Assembly: GCA_023387985.1 (NCBI GenBank)
Contig: JAEWHC010000004.1
Coordinates: forward strand, 124,001 to 188,000
DNA: 64,000 nt
Direction of reading: 5' to 3'
DNA from: Bacteroidota bacterium
GTDB taxonomy: Bacteria; Bacteroidota; Bacteroidia; Chitinophagales; Chitinophagaceae
Positions 17,101-26,210 of this stretch are shown piece after piece. The position numbers and the translations under genes were made by a program. Position 1 is the stretch's first letter. Each line of letters begins with the position of its first letter. The notes beneath the pieces were generated by a model that worked only from the letters and a program-made list of their open reading frames with translations, was not told the origin of the DNA and searched no databases.

Positions 17101-19320
17101 TCAAAGGTTAAGCCAATAGTTCAGCTTCATAACAAGCCCGCGATTCTTGTTTTTTAAAAACGGATCGGTAAAATAATTGTCGGTATATACCAGGTAAAAA
17201 TCACTCATAGGCCGGAAACGCCATTGAAACCGGCTGTTGATGTTGAAGTTGTTATTTTGGGTATTGAACTGTAAAAAAGTTGTCCAGAATAAACTGGTGG
17301 TGAAATTGAGATCAAACCTTGGAGAGATGAGCAACAGGTGCGCTGATCCATGCGGATCGGGCAATTGAATGTTGTAATAATTGGCATTCAGTTCCATGCG
17401 GAAATTGGGAACGCTCCTGATGGAAATGCCCCCTTTCAGGCCGGTATACGTTCCATTGTAGAACCCGCCATAATTGAGGGTAGCGCTGGCACTGAAAGGC
17501 TTGCGGTAATTGCTTCGAACAGAAATTTGCACCTCACCAAAGCGGTAATCGTCCGCGGGAATGGGTTCACCTTTTGTAAAACTTGTTGGAAACAGCAAAT
17601 GCACTTCGCGGCGCAAATATTCAATTTCAACTCTCGACATGCTTCTGAACTCCATCTCATAATTCAATCCAAAGCTTCTTTCGTTCAGGCTTCCATCCGG
17701 GTTCCAGTAAATCCTGTTTTCATTCTGGAGCTTATGGGCGTTTATCTTGTCTCCACCCGGAAAAAGCGTATAACTGTTTTCATTGTAAATTGTGCTATAG
17801 CCCAGCCTGATGGTGGTATCCCGCAAGGCGTCATAGTTATCAATCCGCTCGGTATAACCCATATCGGTATAGAAATTCGTTCCAAGTCGTGTAAAATCCC
17901 ACATGGAACCAAATTTCTTTTTGCTGTATTTGAAACCTGCTTCAACCATATGATCTTCGGTACTGATACCACGTTTCAGCGATTTATGGCCGCCAAGCCA
18001 GGCGGAAAGTTCGCCCGATGTACTGATGTATTTGAATTCCGTACCGAAATTCCTGCCATAAGCATCCAATGGATTTAAATTTTTTTCCCCTTCGTTCAAA
18101 AATCCTTCACGATTCAGGAAATAGGATTTGATGAGGCTGCGCTTGAACACCCGTTGATTTAACGTGAAGGCGGAATAATTTTCTGACCGGTAATTTCCTT
18201 TATTGCCTGTCTGCATGCTCAGCAAACCAAAACGTGTGGAAGGCGTGGCATTTCCGGTTAGCCGCAAGCCACCCAGGATCGGAATGGGGTTGTTGCTTTT
18301 ATCGAGTCCAATCCGCCTTGAATAAAATGGGCGTATTGGCGGCAAACCATGCTCAGTAAAAAGGTCGGCATTTTCCAAAAAGAAATTTCGTCTTTCAGGA
18401 AAGAAAATATTGAAACGGGTAAGATTGGTTACCTGTTGATCCACTTCCACCTGCGAAAAATCCGGGTTTACCGTCAGGTCGAGATTAAGTGAAGAACTCA
18501 GGGCGATTTTCGCGTCAAAACCTGCATTTCCCGATGAAGAATAATCATTTTTCCCTCCGGTCTGCTGCGAATTGCCCTGTGCGGTAACATACGGCACAAA
18601 CACCATGTTGTTTCCCGGCGGAGGGGGCAACTCCTCCCATTTCAATAAACCCGTGTAGCCGAGGTCATGCGAATCAAATTGAAAAGGAACTCTTGTCCAG
18701 AGGCTGTATTCGGTGGTACGAGTATCTACCCGCAGGAAATTAATGCCCCATTCCGGTTTGGATTGGTCGTACCGCAGTGATTTGAAAGGAATGGCCATTT
18801 CGGCTTCCCATCTGTCGGCATAGAGGTGGGTTTGTGAAAACCATTTTTGATCCCAGCTGAAATTCACGCTGCTGCCGCCCAATTGATCTTCGCTTTGCGA
18901 ATTGAATGCGTTAACCACAAAAAAGAATCCATTGGCATGCTTATTCATCGGGTCGATGATTACTGCAACACCATCGCTGCCATCATGCCCCCCATCCCGC
19001 TTGAGCGTTGAAACAAACGAAGCTCCGCTGTCATATGCAGCAAAAGCCACATAAATATTTTTGTCATCGAAAGTGATGCGGGCTTCAGTTTTTTGTTTGG
19101 CCTGCCTGTCATCGTAAGGCCAGGTAACCCAAAAATCAGTCAGTATAGCCGCTTGTTTCCAGGCATCCTCGTCAAGCTTTCCATCAATAGTAACCGGAAA
19201 GGTAGTTTTGCGAATGGTATGTTGATATTCATTCTGGGTGGGTGTCAGTCTTTCAGCCAAAGGCTGGGCAAATGAAACAAAAGGGACAAGGCAACAAATG
19301 GTCAGCAGAAAATACTTCAT
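17101..19320 (-). CDS. DUF5916 family exported protein (CBM9-like domain plus outer-membrane barrel)
   Basis: A 739-residue protein with a signal peptide (MKYFLLTICCLVPFVSFAQ). Residues about 40-200 form a CBM9-like sugar-binding-type fold (TIDGKLDEDAWKQA, ITFDDKNIYVAFAAYD, GWxxEMAIPFKSLRY-type block). The remainder is DUF5916 with NPDFSQVEVDQQVTNLTRF and FFPERRNFFLENADLF, followed by alternating aromatic beta strands to a C-terminal NYWLNL, which suggests an outer-membrane barrel. The biochemical role of the family is not established. The gene is 44 bases upstream of the ABC transporter, in the same direction, and may be cotranscribed with it. Confidence 0.85.
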   Translation of the reverse strand: MKYFLLTICCLVPFVSFAQPLAERLTPTQNEYQHTIRKTTFPVTIDGKLDEDAWKQAAILTDFWVTWPYDDRQAKQKTEARITFDDKNIYVAFAAYDSGASFVSTLKRDGGHDGSDGVAVIIDPMNKHANGFFFVVNAFNSQSEDQLGGSSVNFSWDQKWFSQTHLYADRWEAEMAIPFKSLRYDQSKPEWGINFLRVDTRTTEYSLWTRVPFQFDSHDLGYTGLLKWEELPPPPGNNMVFVPYVTAQGNSQQTGGKNDYSSSGNAGFDAKIALSSSLNLDLTVNPDFSQVEVDQQVTNLTRFNIFFPERRNFFLENADLFTEHGLPPIRPFYSRRIGLDKSNNPIPILGGLRLTGNATPSTRFGLLSMQTGNKGNYRSENYSAFTLNQRVFKRSLIKSYFLNREGFLNEGEKNLNPLDAYGRNFGTEFKYISTSGELSAWLGGHKSLKRGISTEDHMVEAGFKYSKKKFGSMWDFTRLGTNFYTDMGYTERIDNYDALRDTTIRLGYSTIYNENSYTLFPGGDKINAHKLQNENRIYWNPDGSLNERSFGLNYEMEFRSMSRVEIEYLRREVHLLFPTSFTKGEPIPADDYRFGEVQISVRSNYRKPFSASATLNYGGFYNGTYTGLKGGISIRSVPNFRMELNANYYNIQLPDPHGSAHLLLISPRFDLNFTTSLFWTTFLQFNTQNNNFNINSRFQWRFRPMSDFYLVYTDNYFTDPFLKNKNRGLVMKLNYWLNL

Positions 19321-19376
19321 AGCAATCCTGCAAAACTAACCATGCCATAATTAAAGGGCCCGGTAATTTGAATTAA

Positions 19377-20057
19377 TTATTCTTCCAGCAGGTCCGGCCT
19401 GATCTGCCGTGTTCGCTCCAGGCTTTGCTCATGGCGCCAGTCATCAATTTTTTTCAGGTCGCCGCTCAGCAATATCTGTGGCACCTCCCACCCGCGAAAA
19501 CTGGACGGACGGGTGTAAACCGGCGGGGATAACAAGTTGTCCTGATAAGAATCCATCAGCGCGGAGGTTTCGTTGTTGAGCACACCGGGGATAACCCTTC
19601 CCACCGCATCCACCAGCATGGCTGCGGGCAGTTCGCCACCACTCATTACAAAATCGCCGAAAGCGTATTCCGCGGTTACAAAATGGTCACGGATCCGCTG
19701 ATCGATGCCTTTATAATGCCCACAGATAATCAGCAGGTTATTAAGCAGGGAAAGCCGGTTGGCGTCTTTTTGCCTGAACGACGGAGCATCCGGGGTTACA
19801 TAAATGATTTCATCAAAACCTCCCCTCAGTTCCTGAAGCTCTTCAATGGCTTTTGACAGGGGCTCACACATCATTACCATACCGGCACCGCCGCCATACT
19901 GGTAATCATCCACCTGGCCATATTCATTTATGGCCCATTTGCGCAGATGATGGATGTGCACCTCAAGCAATCCCTTGTCTTTTGCGCGTTTCATCATGCT
20001 GTGGTTTAGCGGGCTTTCAAGCAATTCCGGAATTACCGACAATATATCTATTTGCAT
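19377..20057 (-). CDS. trmD: tRNA (guanine-37-N1)-methyltransferase TrmD
   Basis: A 226-residue SPOUT methyltransferase that forms m1G37 in tRNAs reading CNN codons and prevents frameshifting. The N-terminus is MQIDILSVIPELLESPLNHS. The trefoil-knot AdoMet site is seen in YGGGAGMVMMCEPL, ICGHYKGIDQRI and FVMSGGELPAAMLVDAVGRVIPG. The C-terminal domain has YTRPSSFRGWEVPQILLSGD. The length is typical. It stands alone here, without the rpsP/rimM/rplS neighbours common in other bacteria. Confidence 0.96.
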   Translation of the reverse strand: MQIDILSVIPELLESPLNHSMMKRAKDKGLLEVHIHHLRKWAINEYGQVDDYQYGGGAGMVMMCEPLSKAIEELQELRGGFDEIIYVTPDAPSFRQKDANRLSLLNNLLIICGHYKGIDQRIRDHFVTAEYAFGDFVMSGGELPAAMLVDAVGRVIPGVLNNETSALMDSYQDNLLSPPVYTRPSSFRGWEVPQILLSGDLKKIDDWRHEQSLERTRQIRPDLLEE

Positions 20058-20311
20058 ATGCTGCTCTCTATTTATATCCTCCTTAAACTTTTAAAGAATT
20101 TTACCGGCGGTTGAATAAAATTCACTTTCCTGCAAGTTTGGCTGAATAATCAAAAATTCATTCTGCTGAAGCATTGCGGAGAGAATGCAAATTAAACAAA
20201 TCCTAACTTCGCCTCAAGCATTGCCTGCCTTTTATGGAGTAATCCCGGAAAGTTCCGGGCCAATCTAATCCTCCAAATGTGCAGGCAAATCCGATAACCT
20301 AACCAAATTTT

Positions 20312-21763
20312 ATGGCAAGACGAAAGAGTGAGGATCTGAAAGTTACCAATGAAGTTTCCCGTTTGCGACGTGTGTTGGTGCACAGCCCTGATAGCGGACT
20401 GGGCAAAGTCGTTCCTTCCAAAGCACAGGACTGGCTGTTTGAAGATATTGTACACCTCGACACCATTCGTAAGAACGAGTATGATTTTTATACCAAGATC
20501 CTCCTGTATTTCCTGGATCCGCAGAAAGTAAAAGGCAAGCTCGCTGAAATTGATTCACCTGCGAAAAACCGGAGTTTTTACAAACCCGATAATCCCGAAT
20601 TTCATAAAAGTGATAAAGTCATTGAAGTGGAATGGCTGCTTTCCGAAATCCTTGATGATAAAGACATCCGGAATAAACTGATCGCCAGCGTTTGCGCCAT
20701 TGAGCTTGTGCCCTACCGCACCCAGATGAAAATGACTGAACTGCCTTCTGCCAAGCTTGCCAAATTGTTTATAAGCGGCACCATGAATGACAATGATATG
20801 TTGTTTGCACCGGTACCCAACCTCATTTTTACCCGCGATACCGGCATCGTGGTCAATGAACATATCCTGTTGAGCAAACCGGCACGCAAGGCACGCACCC
20901 GTGAATCGCTGCTGGTCCGTTATATCTTTTTCAACCACCCGCTTTTCAAATCCTTCAAAGACAAGATCATCGAAATTCCCGAATCGCATCATCATTTCCT
21001 GAATCCAAAGGATAATGAGGACCGGAAGGTATCACTTGAAGGCGGAGATGTGATGATGGTTTCAAAAGACCATTTACTTATTGGCGTGAGCGAACGTACT
21101 TCAGTTGAAGGAGCCCACCAGGCCATTAAATTGTTGTTTGAGCATAAGGCCGTTAAAAAAGTTTCGGTGCTGAAGATCCCGAAGAAAAGGGACTACATGC
21201 ATATAGACACCATATTTACCCAGGTGAAAAGAAATATGTGGGTTTTGCTCGGCCATTTTTCAAAAAAAGCGGTACTTCGGCTTGATGAAGACCCGATAGA
21301 GCGGGTACTTGAAGAATCGCCCAAGAAAGATGAACGGATCCACATCGTGCAGTTCAACGCCGACAATCCCGAAAAACACCGGACTTTCAAGCATCTTGAG
21401 CATTTGCTGAAAGACATCAGCAAAAACGATTTGAAATGCACGGAACCGGTGGAATTTATATATTCGGGCAACAACCAATTTCCATTTGATGCCCGCGAGC
21501 AATGGACAGACAGTTGCAACTTGCTGGCGATTAAAGAAGGCGTAGTAATTGGCTATGACCGTAATGACAAAACCCTCGAAGCTTTTGAAAAAGCCGGGTT
21601 CAGTTCTATTGACGGCAAAGAATTGCTGGAGAAATTTGAATCGGGTGAATTGACGCCGGATAAACTGGAAAATACATTTATAAAAATGTCATCCGCCGAA
21701 TTGAGCAGGGCACGTGGAGGCTTCCATTGCATGAGTCTGCCCATTTTGAGGGATGATTTTTAA
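20312..21763 (+). CDS. Arginine deiminase-family guanidino-modifying enzyme
   Basis: A 483-residue pentein-fold hydrolase, predicted to convert arginine to citrulline and ammonia. The N-terminus (NEVSRLRRVLVHSPD) and the FTRDTGIVVN, LEGGDVMMVS, GVSERTS and HIDTIFTQV motifs match arginine deiminases. Catalytic candidates are His297 and Cys473 (GGFHCMSLP). It is about 70 residues longer than classical ArcA enzymes, with extra Lys-rich segments in the middle. The gene is 9 bp upstream of ctlX, a related hydrolase, so the pair is probably an operon. No carbamate kinase or ornithine transcarbamylase gene is nearby. Confidence 0.85.
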   Translation: MARRKSEDLKVTNEVSRLRRVLVHSPDSGLGKVVPSKAQDWLFEDIVHLDTIRKNEYDFYTKILLYFLDPQKVKGKLAEIDSPAKNRSFYKPDNPEFHKSDKVIEVEWLLSEILDDKDIRNKLIASVCAIELVPYRTQMKMTELPSAKLAKLFISGTMNDNDMLFAPVPNLIFTRDTGIVVNEHILLSKPARKARTRESLLVRYIFFNHPLFKSFKDKIIEIPESHHHFLNPKDNEDRKVSLEGGDVMMVSKDHLLIGVSERTSVEGAHQAIKLLFEHKAVKKVSVLKIPKKRDYMHIDTIFTQVKRNMWVLLGHFSKKAVLRLDEDPIERVLEESPKKDERIHIVQFNADNPEKHRTFKHLEHLLKDISKNDLKCTEPVEFIYSGNNQFPFDAREQWTDSCNLLAIKEGVVIGYDRNDKTLEAFEKAGFSSIDGKELLEKFESGELTPDKLENTFIKMSSAELSRARGGFHCMSLPILRDDF

Positions 21764-21772
21764 AATGATCTT

Positions 21773-22693
21773 ATGGCCATTACCAACCGCATTTTTATGG
21801 TTCGTCCTCACCGTTTCGGCTACAATCCGCAAACGGCGGTAAATAATGTTTTTCAGCAGGAAGGCGCCGACCAGGATGAGGTCAACCAACAAGCCTTAAA
21901 AGAATTTGATGGTTTTGTGGAAGCCCTGCGCAGCTATGGTATTGATGTTACCGTTTTCCAGGATGATGGGAAGGCAGAAACCCCAGACAGTATTTTTCCG
22001 AATAACTGGATCTCTATGCACCGCGACGGCATGGTCGCCCTTTATCCGATGTTCGCTGAAAACCGGCGAAGGGAGCGTCGTCCGCAGATCATAAACGCCC
22101 TGCGGAAGAATTTTACGATCAACAAGATTATGGACTTTACGCATTATGAAAAAGAAGGAAAATTCCTGGAGGGAACAGGAAGTGTGGTAATCGACCGTAA
22201 TCATAACCTGGCTTTCGCCTGCCTGAGTGAAAGGACAAATATGGAAATTTTGCAGGATTATGAACGCAAAACAGGATACAAGGTAATTCCCTTTCACGCG
22301 GTGGATCAGAACGGCAGACCCATTTACCATACCAACGTCATGATGTGCCTGGGACAGCGTTACGTGGTAATCTGCATGGATTCAATTCACAATCAGGTGG
22401 AGCGGAATATGCTGATTGAAGTTTTTGATGCATCCAATAAAAAAATGATCCCCATTACGTATAAGCAAATGAACCGGTATGCCGGCAATATGATGCAGCT
22501 CAAAAACAATAAGGATGAACCGGTACTGGTAATGAGCACCCAGGCCTACAACAGTCTTACCCCAGAGCAGGTAGCCACGCTGGAGTCATTCAATCCTATA
22601 CTCCATTTTCCGCTGGATACCATTGAGGCCAATGGCGGAGGCAGTGCAAGGTGTATGCTGGCCGAAATCTTTTTACCGGAAAGGAAACGGTAA
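21773..22693 (+). CDS. ctlX: Citrulline utilization hydrolase CtlX-type (pentein fold)
   Basis: A 306-residue member of the amidinotransferase/arginine deiminase-related family. Visible blocks are VRPHRFGYNPQTAVNN, DSIFPNNWISMHRDG, FLEGTGSVVIDR, PIYHTNVMMCLG and the C-terminal GGGSARCMLAEIF with nucleophile Cys294. CtlX proteins are linked to citrulline hydrolysis, giving ornithine. It starts 9 bp after the arginine deiminase gene, which would supply citrulline, so arginine to citrulline to ornithine without carbamoyl phosphate capture is a reasonable inference. Confidence 0.85.
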   Translation: MAITNRIFMVRPHRFGYNPQTAVNNVFQQEGADQDEVNQQALKEFDGFVEALRSYGIDVTVFQDDGKAETPDSIFPNNWISMHRDGMVALYPMFAENRRRERRPQIINALRKNFTINKIMDFTHYEKEGKFLEGTGSVVIDRNHNLAFACLSERTNMEILQDYERKTGYKVIPFHAVDQNGRPIYHTNVMMCLGQRYVVICMDSIHNQVERNMLIEVFDASNKKMIPITYKQMNRYAGNMMQLKNNKDEPVLVMSTQAYNSLTPEQVATLESFNPILHFPLDTIEANGGGSARCMLAEIFLPERKR

Positions 22694-22855
22694 GTTGAGA
22701 ACATAGCCCAATTTGGTAATCCATTGCATAATGCACGAATAGATCGGATTTATAAATTCGATCTGCTTGCCATTTATGGATATTTGAAGCCACTAAAAAT
22801 AAATCGGAGCCACACACTATACTATCCTTGCCTCAAAATCTTTTCAGCCGTATAT

Positions 22856-22889
22856 GTAATAAACACCCATTTTCGGGTGTCTTATTTAC
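22856..22889 (+). promoter_or_regulatory. Stem-loop in the leader of the ECF sigma operon
   Basis: An imperfect inverted repeat GTAATAAACACCC-attttc-GGGTGTcTTATTTAC with a perfect ACACCC/GGGTGT core, located 19-52 bases before the sigma ATG. There is no T-run, so it is not a classical terminator. It could be an operator or a mRNA leader structure. Confidence 0.35.
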
Positions 22890-22907
22890 AACAATGCATC
22901 GAGATCC

Positions 22908-23414
22908 ATGACGGCAGAATGGTTTAAAGAAAATATATACATCCTGAGTGACCAGATGTACCGCTTCGCGAAAAGCATTCTGCAATCGGAGGAAGATGCC
23001 AAAGACCTGGTACAAAATATCCTGATGGGATTCTGGCAAAAGGGAAATGAACTTAAAACCATCCGCAACCTTAAGGGATATGCCATGAGCACGGTGCGTA
23101 ATGCGGCGCTCAATTATCTAAGAGGAAACGCAGTGAAGGAAAAGCATTACAAAATCATCCGGATGTATGCCGATGACGCCGAATCGCCCCCTGCCCATTT
23201 CCGGGATATCCTGGATTCCATACTGGAAGGCCTGCCGGTGAAGCAACGTATGGTCTTTCACCTCAAAGATGTGGAAGGATACGAAACCCGGGAAATCGCC
23301 GGCCTGCTGGAAATGGATGAAAATGCAGTCAGGGTCAATTTATCGCGGGCAAGAAATGCCGCTCGTCTAAAACTTTTAGAAACCGATGTCTATGAAAAAA
23401 GAAGCGTACGATAA
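22908..23414 (+). CDS. ECF-type RNA polymerase sigma factor
   Basis: A 168-residue sigma-70 family protein. Region 2 (about 10-75) contains MYRFAKSILQSEEDAKDLVQ, NILMGFWQK, IRNLKGYAMSTVRNAALNYL. Region 4 (about 105-155) has LEGLPVKQRMVFHLKDVEGY followed by EIAGLLEMDENAVRVNLSRA. It lacks regions 1 and 3, as expected for ECF sigmas. Its 3' end overlaps by 29 bases a gene for a single-pass membrane protein that probably acts as anti-sigma factor. Two DUF4252 genes follow, all in one operon. Confidence 0.93.
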   Translation: MTAEWFKENIYILSDQMYRFAKSILQSEEDAKDLVQNILMGFWQKGNELKTIRNLKGYAMSTVRNAALNYLRGNAVKEKHYKIIRMYADDAESPPAHFRDILDSILEGLPVKQRMVFHLKDVEGYETREIAGLLEMDENAVRVNLSRARNAARLKLLETDVYEKRSVR

Positions 23415-24054
23415 ACTGATGCAGAAATACCTTGCCGGCATGACCCGTGCAGATGAGGAAGCTGCCCTTGGCCGCATGGCGGGAAATTGCGGGGACAGGT
23501 CTAACCCGCGTTTCCATGTTGCTTCAAAAGCTGAGAACCAATTTCCGGTTTCATTTGAAGAGTTTATGAAAAATGCCGCCCCGCAGGAAAGCAGCCATGC
23601 TCCTGTTGCAACCCACACTTCGTTTCTCAAATATTGGATTGCAATTGCAGCGACAGTTTTTATCGCAGCAGCTTCTTATTATTTCTTCATGCAAAATGAA
23701 GAGCCGGAAAAAATGGTTGCTGAAGCTTCCGCAGTTGCTGAGCAGCCTGTGCCCAAGCCGGAATTACAACTGGTAAATAAACCCGAAACCATGGAAAAGC
23801 CTGATTCCATGCCACCTGAACACGTAAAAACCAACATAAAACCAAATCAACAATCAATCAGACAAAAGCAAGTACCGGCCCATGTTGAAAACCAGTCGCT
23901 GTTCATTCCTGCGCAGGAAGCCCTGGTGATCATCAACGGAAAGCCGGTTTATGACCAGGAAGAAGGAAAACAGATCGCACTCCAATCACTTGCCATGCTG
24001 TCGGGCAATTTGCAATCCATTTCAGACAGTATCAAATCAATCATTAACCTGTAA
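23386..24054 (+). CDS. Putative anti-sigma factor, single-pass membrane protein
   Basis: A 222-residue protein with a cytoplasmic N-terminus (KLMQKYLAGMTRADEEAALG), one transmembrane helix near 82-100 (YWIAIAATVFIAAASYYFF) and a Pro/Glu/Lys-rich extracytoplasmic stretch. It ends in a small domain (ALVIINGKPVYDQEEGKQIA). No family name is recognised. Topology, overlap with the ECF sigma gene and the short N-terminal helical domain make an anti-sigma role likely. An alternative start is the ATG at 23392, two codons downstream. Confidence 0.65.
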   Translation: MSMKKEAYDKLMQKYLAGMTRADEEAALGRMAGNCGDRSNPRFHVASKAENQFPVSFEEFMKNAAPQESSHAPVATHTSFLKYWIAIAATVFIAAASYYFFMQNEEPEKMVAEASAVAEQPVPKPELQLVNKPETMEKPDSMPPEHVKTNIKPNQQSIRQKQVPAHVENQSLFIPAQEALVIINGKPVYDQEEGKQIALQSLAMLSGNLQSISDSIKSIINL

Positions 24055-24065
24055 AATCAACAATT

Positions 24066-24599
24066 ATGAAACGCACAATTATTATCGCAGTCATCCTCTT
24101 ATTTGCCGGATTTCAAAGTTTTGCCCAGAAAGACCGCTTCGACCGGATATTTGAACAATACCAGGAAGCCGAAGGCGTAACTTCCATCAAGGTCAATAAA
24201 GCCATGTTCAGTATGCTGAACAACCTCGATCTCGGTGCCGAGCTCCAGGAAATGAAGCCCCTGCTTGAAAGGATCCAAAGCATCCAGATTCTCATCACCG
24301 AGGACCTGAACCTCCCGGATTCCATTAAACCCACCGCCCAGCAATTGGCTTTTGCTGAACGCAATAAGCAAATCCGCAACCAGATTAACGGCGCAGTACA
24401 AGGCCTCAGTCTGGAAGAACTGGTATCTGTAAACAGTAAGGGAAACCGCATCAAACTGGCCACTTCTCAATTGCGCAACGATGTGATGGACAACCTGATT
24501 ATAACGGTTACTTCCACAGATAAAAACATCCTGATGTTCCTCGATGGCGAACTGCGGATGTCTGAAGTTTCGCAATTCATCAATAAAGTTCAGAAATAA
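24066..24599 (+). CDS. DUF4252 exported protein
   Basis: A 177-residue protein with a signal peptide (IIIAVILLFAGFQSFAQ) and a DUF4252 domain (DRIFEQYQEAEGVTSIKVNK, MLNNLDLG, IQSIQILITED, ..DNLIITVTSTDKNILMFL-type strand, ELRMSEVSQFINKVQK). The family has no known activity but often sits beside ECF sigma factors in Bacteroidota. It starts 11 bp after the anti-sigma-like gene and probably belongs to the same transcript. It may be a regulated envelope product or a sensory partner. Confidence 0.8.
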   Translation: MKRTIIIAVILLFAGFQSFAQKDRFDRIFEQYQEAEGVTSIKVNKAMFSMLNNLDLGAELQEMKPLLERIQSIQILITEDLNLPDSIKPTAQQLAFAERNKQIRNQINGAVQGLSLEELVSVNSKGNRIKLATSQLRNDVMDNLIITVTSTDKNILMFLDGELRMSEVSQFINKVQK

Positions 24600-24610
24600 A
24601 CCAATGTCTT

Positions 24611-25162
24611 ATGAAAATGATGAATTACATAAAATCAGCTTTGCCGCTTTTGATGCTTTGTTTCCTGATGAGTTCCTGCCTGCTTTCTAAAAAGGCCGCT
24701 TACCCTGCGTTGAATGATTATGAAAATGGAAAGGACTATACAGCGAAGACCATCCGCATACCGGGAATCCTTTCCAAAGCCGTGATCTCCTCGCAGTTGA
24801 AAAAAGAGGATGAAATGGAAATGCGGATGATCGCCCGGCGGCTGGGCAAAACAAAGATCGTAATTATTGAAAGCAATAACCCTGTGTTGCTGCAACAGGT
24901 GAAAAATGATACCAGGAATATTGCCGGTGAAGAATGGTTGCGCATCAGGCACGAAAATTCGCAAGTCAGCCTGAATGTCATTGAAAGAAAAGATGCCATC
25001 CGGAAGATCCATTTGAGCGTGCTGCAACCGGGGTCACAATCCGTGATTGTTGATGTGAAATGCAAGTTGAAATTTGATGAACTTTCCAGGCTAATCGAGG
25101 CAGCAGCAGGCAATAGGGAGGAAATGCTGCGGTCAATAACTTCTATCGAATTGAAGCAGTAA
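24611..25162 (+). CDS. DUF4252-like lipoprotein
   Basis: A 183-residue protein with a lipoprotein signal ending in LMSSC (LLMLCFLMSSCLLSKK). The fold pattern resembles the preceding DUF4252 protein: KIVIIESNNPVLLQQVKND, SQVSLNVIERKD, IRKIHLSVLQPGS and a C-terminal FDELSRLIEAA helix. It probably arose by duplication of that gene followed by acquisition of a lipid anchor. It is the last gene of the sigma operon, 11 bp after its neighbour and before a terminator. Confidence 0.72.
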   Translation: MKMMNYIKSALPLLMLCFLMSSCLLSKKAAYPALNDYENGKDYTAKTIRIPGILSKAVISSQLKKEDEMEMRMIARRLGKTKIVIIESNNPVLLQQVKNDTRNIAGEEWLRIRHENSQVSLNVIERKDAIRKIHLSVLQPGSQSVIVDVKCKLKFDELSRLIEAAAGNREEMLRSITSIELKQ

Positions 25163-25216
25163 GAAAACATCAATACCAATTAAGCGTGGTGAATAAAGGT
25201 TAAATACTGCATTTGC

Positions 25217-25244
25217 AATTGCCGGCTTTTGCCGGTAATTTTTT
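25217..25244 (+). terminator. Terminator of the sigma/DUF4252 operon
   Basis: Stem AATTGCCGG/CCGGTAATT (one G-T pair) with a six-base loop and a six-T run that overlaps the end of the stem, 55 bases after the last gene. The remaining 240 bases to the CHRD gene are A/T-rich with no gene. A TATTTTTG near 25384-25391 may be the -7 box of the CHRD promoter. Confidence 0.75.
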
Positions 25245-25483
25245 ACGCTTCACCCTTCCCTGTCGGGCGCCTGCTGATGGCTTTTGGGTCTTATTCCAAG
25301 TTATTTATATACATTAACCATCTATACAATTGTTTTGCGTCATTTGAAAAATTGATCGGGGCAGGCTTTTCATGGTATTATTTTTGCATATAAAATGCAC
25401 TTCAACGTACACCATAAACAATTTTTATTCATGCTTTTTTTTTTACTAACAGATCCTTTTTTTAAAACCCAAAATTTTTTGAC

Positions 25484-25969
25484 ATGAAAAGATTTCCCAT
25501 TCTTGCTCTTGCCGCCATGGCCATTTTCCTGTTCGCCTGTACCAAAGAAAATATTGCCACATTGCGTGTGGAAGAATCCTTAGCCCAGGAACTCAAAAAT
25601 CCCCGTGCAACCATTTGGACGAAAACCGTACAGCTATCTCCGGAAAATGAAATTGCTGAGGTTATGACCACCGCTTATGGAGTGGCTATTTTCCGCCTGA
25701 CAGCAGATTATACGCTGCATTACCGGATAAATGTGGATGACCTGCCTGAAGATGATATGCTTATTGCGGCCCATATTCACGCCGGGACTTCAACCGTAAA
25801 CGGCCCTGTAAAAATCTGGCTTGCCCGCAGTCCGGCAGATTTTGGGATCAATAAAACTGTGCAGTTGACAGAGGAAGAATTCCAAATGTTGATGAATGAT
25901 GCTTTGTATGTAAATGTGCACAGCATAAAATATCCTGCCGGCCTCATCCGGGGGCAGATCCGGGATTAG
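25484..25969 (+). CDS. CHRD-domain lipoprotein
   Basis: A 161-residue protein with a lipoprotein signal ending in FLFAC (LALAAMAIFLFACTKE) and a CHRD domain (TAYGVAIFRLTADYTLHYRI, AAHIHAGTSTVNGPVKIWL, YVNVHSIKYPAGLIRGQI). CHRD domains occur in chordin and in bacterial exported proteins; their ligand in bacteria is not known. Although the motif AHIHAG contains metal-like histidines, no enzymatic role is established. It is monocistronic, with a terminator directly after it. Confidence 0.85.
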   Translation: MKRFPILALAAMAIFLFACTKENIATLRVEESLAQELKNPRATIWTKTVQLSPENEIAEVMTTAYGVAIFRLTADYTLHYRINVDDLPEDDMLIAAHIHAGTSTVNGPVKIWLARSPADFGINKTVQLTEEEFQMLMNDALYVNVHSIKYPAGLIRGQIRD

Positions 25970-25999
25970 CAAGCTAAATAACCTCCTCTTTATTACAGG

Positions 26000-26034
26000 A
26001 CCAGTCGGTGTGTTTTGCATTGACTGGTTTTTTT
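26000..26034 (+). terminator. Rho-independent terminator after the CHRD gene
   Basis: Stem ACCAGTC (26000-26006) with GACTGGT (26022-26028) and a 15-base loop, followed by six T. Confidence 0.8.
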
Positions 26035-26210
26035 AGGCCTGATTCCTAGTTTGTGGTTTTGCCTGCAAAAGGCCTTGTGGGCGATGGCAAGGAGTCTTTC
26101 TTTACGAGTTCCCGACACAGGCAAGAAATTGCCGTGTTTCCTTAATACAATTATTCCTTCATGGTCTTTGCCAATTCCCCCACAATAAAACGACTCAGCG
26201 CAGAACTACT

